From IMG/VR virus record IMGVR_UViG_3300043568_000912, positions 1 through 29,975 of that record: a stretch of 29,975 nucleotides of DNA. One strand, written 5' to 3'. The position numbers and the translations under genes were made by a program. This DNA comes from a virus. Positions 1-7,058 of the stretch are shown one piece after another. How positions within the stretch are numbered: the stretch's first letter is position 1; the number at the start of each line of letters is the position of its first letter. The notes below the pieces were generated by a model. It saw only the letters and a list, made by a program, of their open reading frames with translations. It was not told the origin of the DNA and did no database searches.

Positions 1-493
1 TATTGCCTGAATTATTATCTCCATTGTTGTCCTGGTTCGTATTCGACTGTGAATTTCCATCTTCTTTGTTATTCGAAGTACTGACCGATCCTGAACCTGT
101 TGAAGTAGTTCCACCTATGTTTGTTCCCACTGAAGTAAATGACCCAACATTGGCAATAGCGTTTAAGTTCATTACACTATTAACAACGTTTGAAGCCAGG
201 TTCGTCGATGTGGTTGTTGTAGTTGTAGCTACTGCCCCTTGACATGGAGAGGTTGACTTGTATTTGTTATAAATATCGGCCATCCATAAGTCAAAAGTTC
301 CATCTGATAATTCAGTGTAGCTAAACGTTCTGACCTGATTATAATAAACAACCACGATTGGGCTGTTCATGTCTGCTGTAATAAATTTAGTCTCCTTAGT
401 ACAAGGATCAACGTATGAATAAAGAAAGGACTGCCCGTTTAAAGACAGTCCTATCATAAATAAAAAAAATAATATTTTAGTTTTTAAAGACAC
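1..493 (-). CDS. Secreted Ser/Thr/Asn-rich protein, 3' end off window
   Basis: This frame stays open from a GTG at 493 to the window edge, giving 164 codons with the C-terminus missing. I chose the GTG because it places a basic residue and a hydrophobic run (KTKILFFLFMIGLSL) ahead of NGQS, a good signal peptide that starting at the ATG at 457 would shorten. The mature part begins FLYSYVDPC and contains two cysteines (VDPC and SPCQ) about 60 residues apart. From about residue 90 it becomes low complexity: a run of Thr, then Ser, Gly, Thr, and finally Asn, Gln and Asp. It overlaps the end of the CsgG-like lipoprotein gene by 17 nt, so the two are probably translated together. Low-complexity secreted proteins of this kind are often adhesins or fibre-like, but I recognise no family. 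Export by the neighbouring lipoprotein is speculation. Confidence 0.7.
   Translation of the reverse strand, partial: MSLKTKILFFLFMIGLSLNGQSFLYSYVDPCTKETKFITADMNSPIVVVYYNQVRTFSYTELSDGTFDLWMADIYNKYKSTSPCQGAVATTTTTTSTNLASNVVNSVMNLNAIANVGSFTSVGTNIGGTTSTGSGSVSTSNNKEDGNSQSNTNQDNNGDNNSGN
421..453 (-). terminator. Hairpin with T-rich tail inside the start of the secreted-protein gene
   Basis: On the coding strand a 7-bp stem (AGGACTG / CAGTCCT, 446-452 with 427-433) with a 12-nt loop is followed by TTTCTTT. It looks like a weak intrinsic terminator after the CsgG-like gene. However, it lies inside the signal-peptide region of the next ORF, so it could instead attenuate that gene or be chance. Confidence 0.35.
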
Positions 494-1163
494 CGTTCCT
501 GATCAAGCTTTCAATTACTTTAGTTGTAGCAGTCTCTAAAGACTTTCTAGTTGCCTTACCAACAGTACTCTGTGAAAACTTCATATCAAGAGATTTTAAG
601 AACGATTCTCCTACTTTTGTTGACTCTCCCTCTCCTGATCCAATGTAGACCTGTCCCGTTGTAGCATCAACGAACCTAACTTGGAGACGTATGAAAGTAG
701 TAACAACAACTTTGCTTTTGCCTTTTTCCACAGTCTCGTCTTCATCAACAGCAAAATCGGCCACAGTAACATAAACAAAGTAACGAGCAGCTTTAATCTT
801 ACCCTTTCCATCAATGGGCTCTTCGAAGACTCCTTTTTTAGAAGCTTTGAATTGGGTAACCATTCTTTCCTTGATTTCTGATTTTTCTTCTGTAAATATA
901 AATCTTCCTGTTTCATCTAAATAATCTAACACTGATTCGGCAAATCCTAACCCAACATTCTTTTCTTGAAGGTCTGGGTATAAAGCTAAAACTTTAGTCA
1001 TATCAACGTTAATTACTTGAACAGCATATTTCAAGCTATCTGTGTAATTTGATACTGAAGAAATATCTTTAGTTTCAATAACGTCTTGTTCGGTTGTGGT
1101 TTTCATTGAACCACATCCAATCATAATAACTAATAAAAAAGCAACAAGGATATTTCTTACCAT
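477..1163 (-). CDS. CsgG-like lipoprotein
   Basis: The 228-residue product begins with a lipoprotein signal peptide (hydrophobic residues 5-16, then Cys17 in MIGCGS), so it should be lipidated at the envelope. The mature part has the look of the CsgG/FlgT superfamily: a strand with TGRFIF near residue 65, an 'AARYFVYVTVADF' strand, then FIRLQVRFVDATTGQVY followed by G-G-E residues, and a C-terminal helix ending ESLIRNGVF. In curli systems CsgG forms the outer-membrane channel that exports amyloid subunits. Whether this copy forms a channel cannot be told from sequence. Its start overlaps the end of the 108-residue membrane protein gene by 7 nt, and its end overlaps the secreted low-complexity protein gene by 17 nt. 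The fold call rests on recalled patterns, not a search. Confidence 0.6.
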   Translation of the reverse strand: MVRNILVAFLLVIMIGCGSMKTTTEQDVIETKDISSVSNYTDSLKYAVQVINVDMTKVLALYPDLQEKNVGLGFAESVLDYLDETGRFIFTEEKSEIKERMVTQFKASKKGVFEEPIDGKGKIKAARYFVYVTVADFAVDEDETVEKGKSKVVVTTFIRLQVRFVDATTGQVYIGSGEGESTKVGESFLKSLDMKFSQSTVGKATRKSLETATTKVIESLIRNGVFKN

Positions 1164-1483
1164 GGATCTTCTTCTTTAGGTTCAGGCTTAGCAGCAGGAG
1201 CAGGGGTAGCAGCAGCAGGCTTTTCAACTACACGTTCTTTAATAACTGTGTTTGTTCCACCTGAAGATTGTTTCTGCTGGTTGGTGTTGTTGTTCTGCAA
1301 GTTAATCACAACAGGAGCAGCAGCTGCACCTTGTTCTGTTTTAGCTTCTTCTTTAGGCTCTTCGCCACCGCCTAAGTGGGTTGCAAACCAGGCACCGCCG
1401 GCTGTAACTGCTGTAGTGATAGCACCAATGATTGCTTTCTTGGTAGCTGACATTACGCTTTCTTCTTGTTGTTCTTCTGACAT
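1157..1483 (-). CDS. Small single-TM protein with Gln/Asn- and Pro/Ala-rich tail
   Basis: The 108-residue protein has an acidic N-terminus, one Ala/Gly-rich hydrophobic helix at about residues 16-37, and a long low-complexity tail. The tail is acidic and lysine-rich, then Gln/Asn-rich (NNNTNQQKQ), then Pro/Ala/Lys-rich, ending EEDPW. Met11 is a possible alternative start. It lies just after the two-TM holin-like gene and overlaps the lipoprotein gene by 7 nt. Its layout would suit an envelope-spanning lysis accessory or a small structural membrane protein, but I recognise no family. Confidence 0.6.
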   Translation of the reverse strand: MSEEQQEESVMSATKKAIIGAITTAVTAGGAWFATHLGGGEEPKEEAKTEQGAAAAPVVINLQNNNTNQQKQSSGGTNTVIKERVVEKPAAATPAPAAKPEPKEEDPW

Positions 1484-1495
1484 ATTATTTATCTT

Positions 1496-1879
1496 TTAAT
1501 CTTCTTCTTTTTTACTATACTTAGCTGCTAAAACTTCTGGGGTATCATCTTCTTCGTCTACCTTAGCTATTAACATTTTATCTCTGTCTTCTGAATTGAA
1601 CCAGTAATCAACTACTTTGTTTAAGTTACCAACGAAGGCACCTAACAAAATAAGTAGCATCTCTTTCCAATCCTCTTGAATAGATGCTCCGAAGAATACT
1701 GCAGCATTAATGCCGACAATGATTAATGTAAACAATCCTAAAACGATTGCTGTGATCTTCCAGCGATTGGACTGCATTTGCTGTAACATGTAGTAGAAAC
1801 GATTTTTATCATCTACCTTAACAAATGCTTCGGGTTTGGTTAACCCTGCTGCGTTTTTTAGTGTTTCTTTTAAACTCAT
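1496..1879 (-). CDS. Two-TM membrane protein, candidate holin
   Basis: The 127-residue protein has a charged amphipathic N-terminus, a strong TM helix at about residues 42-64, and a second hydrophobic segment at about 74-88. The second segment runs into VVDYWFNSEDRDK, then a highly charged tail. A TM segment followed by an aromatic 'YWF' and a polar/charged stretch resembles several phage holin families, and the size fits. It starts in an ATGA overlap with the T9SS cargo gene, so the two are translationally coupled. No lysozyme or amidase gene adjoins it here, so the holin role is inferred from topology alone. Confidence 0.5.
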   Translation of the reverse strand: MSLKETLKNAAGLTKPEAFVKVDDKNRFYYMLQQMQSNRWKITAIVLGLFTLIIVGINAAVFFGASIQEDWKEMLLILLGAFVGNLNKVVDYWFNSEDRDKMLIAKVDEEDDTPEVLAAKYSKKEED

Positions 1880-3768
1880 TTAGTTATAATTATTTTAGAG
1901 GTTGAGATTTTTGTATCGGTTTTAACTGATACTAAATAGAAGCCATCGGTCAATTGTGTTAAATTAACAACGTATTTGTATTCTCCGGCAGGCATTTTGG
2001 TGTTAATTACCTCCATTACCTTTCTTCCTACTAAGTCACTAACGGCAACTTCTGTTTCTGATTCTTGATCAACTCTGAATTGAATCATTACTTCTCCGTC
2101 GGTTGGGTTAGGGAAGATAAGAATGTTTTCTAAGTCATTCAACTTAACAGGCTTTTTAATTTTACGTACTTCAATCACTCCCATTGCAGGAGTAATGTTC
2201 ATATCTCTTGCATCATTACCGCCAACGTATTTAGGTCCAGTCCAGATAGCTGCTGTTGCCCATTCTGATTGTGGCTTCTTAGCAATGAATTGCATAGTGA
2301 AAAGCTGTTCACCGTCGTTTACTAATTGATTACCTTTCAAGTCAGCAGCACCAAAAGCAACTACTCCGTTAGATGGGTTAGTATATGAAGTCCAGTTTAT
2401 CATTTTGTCACTCAAATCAATTTTCTTGAACTCAAGTAATGCTGTATCGTACTTTAATTCTAATTGAACTGCTCCTAATTGTTTTCCGTCTGTTAACATT
2501 TTAACAGGAACGTTAACTAAGTTACCTTCGTCAACTTTAACTTTAGGCATATTAACCTCAATAGTCTCAGTTACGTCGTCATACTGAACTGAATTATCGA
2601 TGATGTAGTTTTTAGCATTAGCAGGGTTAACAATCTTGATAGGAGTCAAACGAGCCATCTTAAATCCTGTTGAGTTAGCATCACCCTTAACAGCTACGTA
2701 GTAAGTAGTTGAATCTTGACCGTCAATTGAGAATGTTAGGTTGTTGATTGTAGAGTAGGTTGAAGTTAAGTTGGTAGCAGATCCGTTAATTGAATTGTAT
2801 TCGGCAACTGTGAAGAACATTACATCCTTCTTAGAATTAGGCCAAGATGAGAATCTACCTGCCAATCTTCCATAAACTGAATAAACGTCTGCAATGCTGA
2901 TTGTTCCATCAGTTCCGTTAACGTCCATTGTGTAGAAATCAAATCCTGTAGGAGTGTATTGAGCTAAGATTGATTGGTTGATCTTTTGAGCATCTGCAGT
3001 AGAGAATACGTTACCAGGAGTCATTGTATCTCCTTTAATCGCCATTCTAACATCCCAGTAAGTAGTATCCAAGAATTTTCTGAATACAACAACGCCGGTT
3101 GAGTTAGTAGCTTTAGCTTCTACTTGAGACCAAGTTGAAGAACCTTTTGCTCTCTTCTCTAAAGATACCCACAAATTCTTAGCATCTGAACCTGTAACGT
3201 TCTTAAATTTAGCAGCAAATCTTAATACTTTCTGGTTGAAACGACCACCGTAAGAATAAACTACCAATGTAGTATCATTACCCCAGTTAGTAGCAGCCTT
3301 GTTTGAGAATGCTTTAACGCCTGAAACTTTTAATGTCTTGATAGAATCTAAGTTGTTCCAGATAGCTTCACCGGCATGAGTGAAAGTAAGATCGAAGGTT
3401 GCTCCATTAGAATAGTTGAAAGTTGAACTAGTACCAGTGTAAACCAAAGTAACTGTTAAGAACCCTTGAGCATTACTGTCAACATACTGTAGGTATTGAT
3501 CAGTAGTAGAGATCTTCAATGAAGGAACAACTGCCGTGAAGGCTGTGTTATCATAAAATACTCTGTACTGAAGACCTGTAATCTTCTCAGATGTTGATGT
3601 GTTGTAGAAATAAAGAGGGGCAACAGTCTGTCCGGCAGTAGTAGTTGCTACTTGGTAACCAGAGTCAATCACCACCCAGTGCCCTGTTCCGGGAGAGGTT
3701 GAAGCTGATTGTGCCGATACTCCGAAAACGGCTAATGCCGTCAAAAGGAATGCGATGAGTTTTTTCAT
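1876..3768 (-). CDS. T9SS-exported protein with cohesin- and dockerin-like regions
   Basis: The frame opens further upstream (3813), but the ATG at 3768 is preferred. It gives a classic signal peptide, MKKLIAFLLTALAVFGVSAQ, and an ATGA overlap with the preceding gene. In the 630-residue product, beta-rich sequence fills about 40-170. A Ca-loop-like stretch (MDVNGTDGTISIADVYS, about 280-296) preceded by FSTADAQKINQSI resembles a type I dockerin. About 406-500 resembles a cohesin (LGAVQLELKYDTALLEFK). About 545-630 is a T9SS type A sorting domain (ILIFPNPTDGEVMIQF through GFYLVSVKT and the closing ISTSKIIITK). In Bacteroidetes such domains direct export across the outer membrane and surface attachment. 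A phage gene carrying one probably works on the host surface; the actual role is unknown. Confidence 0.85.
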   Translation of the reverse strand: MKKLIAFLLTALAVFGVSAQSASTSPGTGHWVVIDSGYQVATTTAGQTVAPLYFYNTSTSEKITGLQYRVFYDNTAFTAVVPSLKISTTDQYLQYVDSNAQGFLTVTLVYTGTSSTFNYSNGATFDLTFTHAGEAIWNNLDSIKTLKVSGVKAFSNKAATNWGNDTTLVVYSYGGRFNQKVLRFAAKFKNVTGSDAKNLWVSLEKRAKGSSTWSQVEAKATNSTGVVVFRKFLDTTYWDVRMAIKGDTMTPGNVFSTADAQKINQSILAQYTPTGFDFYTMDVNGTDGTISIADVYSVYGRLAGRFSSWPNSKKDVMFFTVAEYNSINGSATNLTSTYSTINNLTFSIDGQDSTTYYVAVKGDANSTGFKMARLTPIKIVNPANAKNYIIDNSVQYDDVTETIEVNMPKVKVDEGNLVNVPVKMLTDGKQLGAVQLELKYDTALLEFKKIDLSDKMINWTSYTNPSNGVVAFGAADLKGNQLVNDGEQLFTMQFIAKKPQSEWATAAIWTGPKYVGGNDARDMNITPAMGVIEVRKIKKPVKLNDLENILIFPNPTDGEVMIQFRVDQESETEVAVSDLVGRKVMEVINTKMPAGEYKYVVNLTQLTDGFYLVSVKTDTKISTSKIIITK

Positions 3769-4226
3769 TTTTGTATGTTTGTTAATTGTTTTATTGCATG
3801 TTGTTTTAACCAAGGTTCAGGATTCTTAAGCTTACCAATAAAGGTAAGCTCATACCTGTAACACCATGCTTCCTCTTGTTCAGGAGCAACGATGTACCCT
3901 TTTTGTAAAACATGTAAGTGTAAACTCTCATGAACCATCACTACTGCGAGGTTGTTAATTGAGTTTAACTGCACATCTTTAACAGCAACTAGGATCGTTC
4001 CTTTCTTTCCATAACTTCCTTCGTTAGAAGAAAACCCAGAAGACCAGAATTCCACTCTCTCACAAACACTGTCGATTAGTTGAAATTTTTCAATATCGAC
4101 TTCTTTAATTAATTGTAATGCTGAATCTATCTTAAGGTCCCATCCATTACCTGCTTTGTCTATTTTAATTTGACCAAAGGCTAGATTGGCTATGAATAAC
4201 ATACTGGTTAGAAATAGACCTTTCAT
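3765..4226 (-). CDS. Secreted HExxH putative metallopeptidase
   Basis: The 153-residue protein starts with a signal peptide (MKGLFLTSMLFIANLAFGQ), predicting export from the cytoplasm. Residues 99-103 are HESLH, an HExxH zinc motif in a helix (VVMVHESLHLHVLQ). The downstream EQEEAWCYRYE, residues 116-126, could supply the third ligand as in gluzincin-type folds. It is short for a full protease and I do not recognise a named family, so activity is uncertain. It is the first gene of the secretion/envelope module, sits just after a terminator, has its own TATTTATA element, and overlaps the T9SS cargo gene by ATGA. Confidence 0.6.
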   Translation of the reverse strand: MKGLFLTSMLFIANLAFGQIKIDKAGNGWDLKIDSALQLIKEVDIEKFQLIDSVCERVEFWSSGFSSNEGSYGKKGTILVAVKDVQLNSINNLAVVMVHESLHLHVLQKGYIVAPEQEEAWCYRYELTFIGKLKNPEPWLKQHAIKQLTNIQK

Positions 4227-4234
4227 AATTCTAA

Positions 4235-4242
4235 TATAAATA
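4235..4242 (-). promoter_or_regulatory. TATTTATA late-promoter-like motif before the HExxH gene
   Basis: The coding strand reads TATTTATA, followed by TTAGAATT and the ATG at 4226 (8-nt gap). The preceding GIY-YIG gene has a terminator directly upstream of this motif, as expected if transcription restarts here. Confidence 0.55.
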
Positions 4243-4271
4243 GAAAAAGGCCTGCGTTAACAGGCCCTTTC
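4243..4271 (-). terminator. Terminator after the GIY-YIG gene
   Basis: On the coding strand GGCCTG-TTAACG-CAGGCC forms a 6-bp GC-rich stem flanked by AAAG and TTTTT, a standard intrinsic terminator with an A tract that could also pair with the T tract. Confidence 0.75.
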
Positions 4272-4291
4272 TTAAACTTTTTCGATGAAGA

Positions 4292-5083
4292 TTATTTTAC
4301 TTCTGAGTTTTTAAATTTGAAGGTGATACCGTAATGCTCTTTTGTCTTCTTGACGCATTTGTAAGACTCACCTGATCTTGCTTTTTCCCTTATTGTGTGT
4401 GCTGGAATGTTTAGTGCTTCGCTTGCCTCTTTTGCTGTTTCATATTCTTGAATCAGTACATTGTTAATATCAAAAACCTGTAGGTATCCTAGCCACCTGC
4501 TATTTGATTTACCTGTTGCATTCTCACTCTTCTTAGCTCGCATCTCTGCTGTGTTATGTATTTCTTTTTGCTTTTGCTTTCCCGTAAGTTCCGCTTCAGT
4601 GTAAATGCCAGCTGCTCGTCTCATCTGTACCGCTTCAGCTTTTGTTATTTCTCCTGCTTCGAGTTTTTCAAAAAGACCTGGGATTTGTTTGTATATTTGG
4701 GGGTTACTTTCTCTTTTCTCTTTGTAGTTTTTTTGCTTATATTTCTTTCTATGCTCATCCCAACGTTCTGAGGGCCAGTGTTTTTTAGTATTGCCGCCGG
4801 TTCCGCCTTCTGCTAAGTTATACCCGTCTGGGTATTTTGATAATAGCTCGATTAATTTTTTTTCCTGTGCATCAACTAGTTCTTCTGTTGTTTCAAAGAC
4901 TATTTCAAATGTAAAATTTTCTATTCCGTATTTTCTTATTGCATCATACAGCGGATGTTGTCTTCCTTGTTCTACATTTCGTATATGTTCTGCCCAACGA
5001 CGCTCACAGCTTTTCGCTTTTCCAATATAAACTTTTCCATTAACGTTGTTAAAAATCCTATAAATAAAATACCGACTACTCAT
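4292..5083 (-). CDS. GIY-YIG homing endonuclease
   Basis: The 263-residue protein has an N-terminal GIY-YIG nuclease domain (residues 1-95): FIYRI, then VYIG at 18-21, Arg29 and His33 in ERRWAEH, the acidic residue in AQEKKLIEL near 74, and the closing GYNL. These match the catalytic set of I-TevI-type nucleases. The middle is lysine-rich, and the C-terminus has a NUMOD-like helix-turn-helix (YETAKEASEALNIPAHTIREK) for DNA recognition. It lies directly after the ribonucleotide reductase gene, and nrd genes are frequent homing sites in T4-like phages. No intron boundary is evident, so it is probably free-standing. Its start codon lies in the loop of a perfect inverted repeat. Confidence 0.88.
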   Translation of the reverse strand: MSSRYFIYRIFNNVNGKVYIGKAKSCERRWAEHIRNVEQGRQHPLYDAIRKYGIENFTFEIVFETTEELVDAQEKKLIELLSKYPDGYNLAEGGTGGNTKKHWPSERWDEHRKKYKQKNYKEKRESNPQIYKQIPGLFEKLEAGEITKAEAVQMRRAAGIYTEAELTGKQKQKEIHNTAEMRAKKSENATGKSNSRWLGYLQVFDINNVLIQEYETAKEASEALNIPAHTIREKARSGESYKCVKKTKEHYGITFKFKNSEVK

Positions 5084-5101
5084 ATAATATAAATAGTCGG
5101 T
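5071..5101 (-). repeat. Inverted repeat enclosing the GIY-YIG start codon
   Basis: ACCGACTA (5071-5078) and TAGTCGGT (5094-5101) form a perfect 8-bp stem with a 15-nt loop. The loop holds the ATG (5083-5081) and most of a TATTTATA motif. In a transcript entering from the RNR gene this would sequester the start codon. Confidence 0.6.
5088..5095 (-). promoter_or_regulatory. TATTTATA late-promoter-like motif before the GIY-YIG gene
   Basis: TATTTATA lies only 4 nt before the ATG. If it is a -10-like element, the transcript would be almost leaderless and lack the upstream arm of the hairpin. Confidence 0.5.
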
Positions 5102-5135
5102 ACTTGTGAAATTGAGTAAGCGGTTGTGAAATTAC

Positions 5136-6998
5136 TTAAAGAGTTGTAACCGTGCAGGCTCCTCCGGCGCAGGCAGCTTCTCCTGCTAGGTCAGTCATAT
5201 CCTCTAACTCAATAACTTTACTTAAGTCAACATCACGTAAGGTAGTCATCAATCGATTATACTCTTCTTCAGTGCAATCCTCGAAAGGAGCTTGAACGTA
5301 AGTATGTCCATCGTAAGGTAATACTGAAAGCCCGTTATAAAACTTCCTATTCTCCCACATCCATTCTCCAACTGCATCCCATTCGTCGCTTTTAATTGAG
5401 ATTGTAGCTGAAACGTTATGGGTATTGTTTCCTTTTCTATGGCCAGGCTTAATCCACTCCTTAGTTACTTTCTTTACTCTCTCTAAAAGATCAAAAGGTG
5501 ATTCTGTTCTCAAGATTGCACCTTCAGGAGCCTTTTGAGGTACTGTAATGATTGCAGTATCGTGAGGACGGAACTTATCATCTTCCAATAATTCTGGATG
5601 GTAGATGTTTAAGTAAGTGTAAATTGCTTCGTTCTTACCTACTCTTACTCTTCTTAAATAGAAGTCGTTATGCCAGGCATGAATTCCACTAGAGGTTCCA
5701 AGTGTTAGAGAGGTTGTGCCTGCTGGCTTAACTGTAGTACATCTTGCGGCACTGTTGATTCCTAAAAGCTTAGCAACCCTTTCATTCTCTTCTTTTACTA
5801 CTTCGGCTGCTTTAGCCATATCATACTGAGTAACAACTCCTGATCCAATACCGGTCATTGATACTCCGATCAAAGCTTCTTTCTCTGTAGTACGTTTCCA
5901 AACCTCTCTCAAGTAATGGAAGTCAGAATAACCGGCCTGCAAAGTTCCGATCAAGGCTGCTGCCCTAACTCTATTGTTTAGATCCTCTTGAGACTGAATA
6001 TCCGAAACGTTTACTTCGCATAAGTTACAGAACTGGAAAGGCTTCAAAGCAATCTCACAGCATGGATTAGTTCCCCACTCGATATTATTGGTAAAGTATA
6101 TTCCAGGTTCACCTGCTCCTGATGCTTCAATTCTCTTCCAAATATCCCAGAATTGATCTTTCTCAGTAATTGATCTCAATAGAACAGCTGAGTTATTAGC
6201 TCTTCCACGTTGAGGATTCAATTCCCACCAAGCACCTGACTTACAAGAAATCATCTCATCATCGTCGGGAGAGAACAAACAGATCAAAGCAGCTCTTCTG
6301 ATACCACCTGCCAATACTGCATCAGCAATATGACAAACCATATCATGAACTTCGATAGTGGATAACTTATCTCCGTCCTGCTTAGTATCTAGAATACCTT
6401 GCAACTTAACCAAACACTCTCTCAAAGGTGCTGGTCCTGGTGCTTTACCGCCGGCAGTAATCAATCTTGCTCCTTTTGGTCTGATATCTGAGAAATCAAA
6501 CTCAATAGAAGAAGTTCCTGTAAAGTAAGATTTCATTAGTACTTTAACTGCATCAGCCCATCCTTCGATAGAATCTCCGATAAGGAATCTCTTTTTACGA
6601 TTCTGTTTAGGCTTTCTAATTTCAGGTAACTTTTCGATGTGGTCGTTCTGAACTGAATAACCAACCCCGGTTCCTCCTAGCAATAGGAACATTACTTCAC
6701 CAAAAGCTCTCCAATCATCAATAGGTAAGAATGCGCAGTTGTAAATACGTGCCGGGTTTACTTCGATAGGACGTCCTGCAAACTGCATCGATCTCATGGA
6801 AGGTAAAACCTTTTTGTCATAAACGTACTTATAAGCTGCTTCAATCTCATCCGCTAGGTGCGGATATTTCTTTTGATGCATCTCTTTGTTTCTTGTTACC
6901 AACTCGTACCATGTTTCTCTCCTACTCCAATGCGGTTGGTATTTCGCATATTTCATGAAAACTGTGATCTCGCTTAAAATTTTTGTTGAAATGTTCAT
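5136..6998 (-). CDS. nrdJ: Class II (B12-dependent) ribonucleotide reductase
   Basis: The 620-residue enzyme would reduce ribonucleotides for phage DNA synthesis using adenosylcobalamin, with no small subunit. By comparison with the monomeric RTPR type: Cys88 in YNCAFLPI and Cys324 in FQFCNLCEV are the likely redox pair. NPCCE at 311-315 supplies Asn, the thiyl-radical Cys313 and Glu. The glycine-rich LLLGGTGVGYSV (105-116) and GGIRRAALI (231-239) are typical of the class, as is the C-terminal CAGGAC (610-615) that reloads the active site. The usual glycine after the radical cysteine is a second cysteine here. It is shorter than the roughly 740-residue Lactobacillus enzyme. It follows the helicase gene and precedes the homing endonuclease. 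Confidence 0.9.
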   Translation of the reverse strand: MNISTKILSEITVFMKYAKYQPHWSRRETWYELVTRNKEMHQKKYPHLADEIEAAYKYVYDKKVLPSMRSMQFAGRPIEVNPARIYNCAFLPIDDWRAFGEVMFLLLGGTGVGYSVQNDHIEKLPEIRKPKQNRKKRFLIGDSIEGWADAVKVLMKSYFTGTSSIEFDFSDIRPKGARLITAGGKAPGPAPLRECLVKLQGILDTKQDGDKLSTIEVHDMVCHIADAVLAGGIRRAALICLFSPDDDEMISCKSGAWWELNPQRGRANNSAVLLRSITEKDQFWDIWKRIEASGAGEPGIYFTNNIEWGTNPCCEIALKPFQFCNLCEVNVSDIQSQEDLNNRVRAAALIGTLQAGYSDFHYLREVWKRTTEKEALIGVSMTGIGSGVVTQYDMAKAAEVVKEENERVAKLLGINSAARCTTVKPAGTTSLTLGTSSGIHAWHNDFYLRRVRVGKNEAIYTYLNIYHPELLEDDKFRPHDTAIITVPQKAPEGAILRTESPFDLLERVKKVTKEWIKPGHRKGNNTHNVSATISIKSDEWDAVGEWMWENRKFYNGLSVLPYDGHTYVQAPFEDCTEEEYNRLMTTLRDVDLSKVIELEDMTDLAGEAACAGGACTVTTL

Positions 6999-7058
6999 TG
7001 TATTAATTTGTATTGTATTTAATAACTATCCAGTTTTTATTAAAAATTCCCGGTTTTT

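Noticed and set aside
3-242. Plus-strand ORF at the left edge
   Set aside because: The minus strand here encodes the secreted protein with a clear signal peptide; the plus frame is its shadow.
268-275. TATTTATA copy on the minus strand
   Set aside because: It lies inside the secreted protein gene (codons for DIYNK) and precedes no start codon.
3769-3813. Longer N-terminus for the T9SS cargo starting at 3813
   Set aside because: The extra residues (MVKTTCNKTINKHTK) precede a perfect signal peptide and overlap the upstream gene; the ATG at 3768 gives an ATGA junction.
5059-5066. TATTTATA copy on the minus strand
   Set aside because: It encodes part of FIYRI, the conserved GIY-YIG motif, so protein sequence explains it.
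4292-5135. Group I intron around the GIY-YIG gene
   Set aside because: The RNR gene is complete on its own with a normal Cys-containing C-terminus, and no exon continues downstream.
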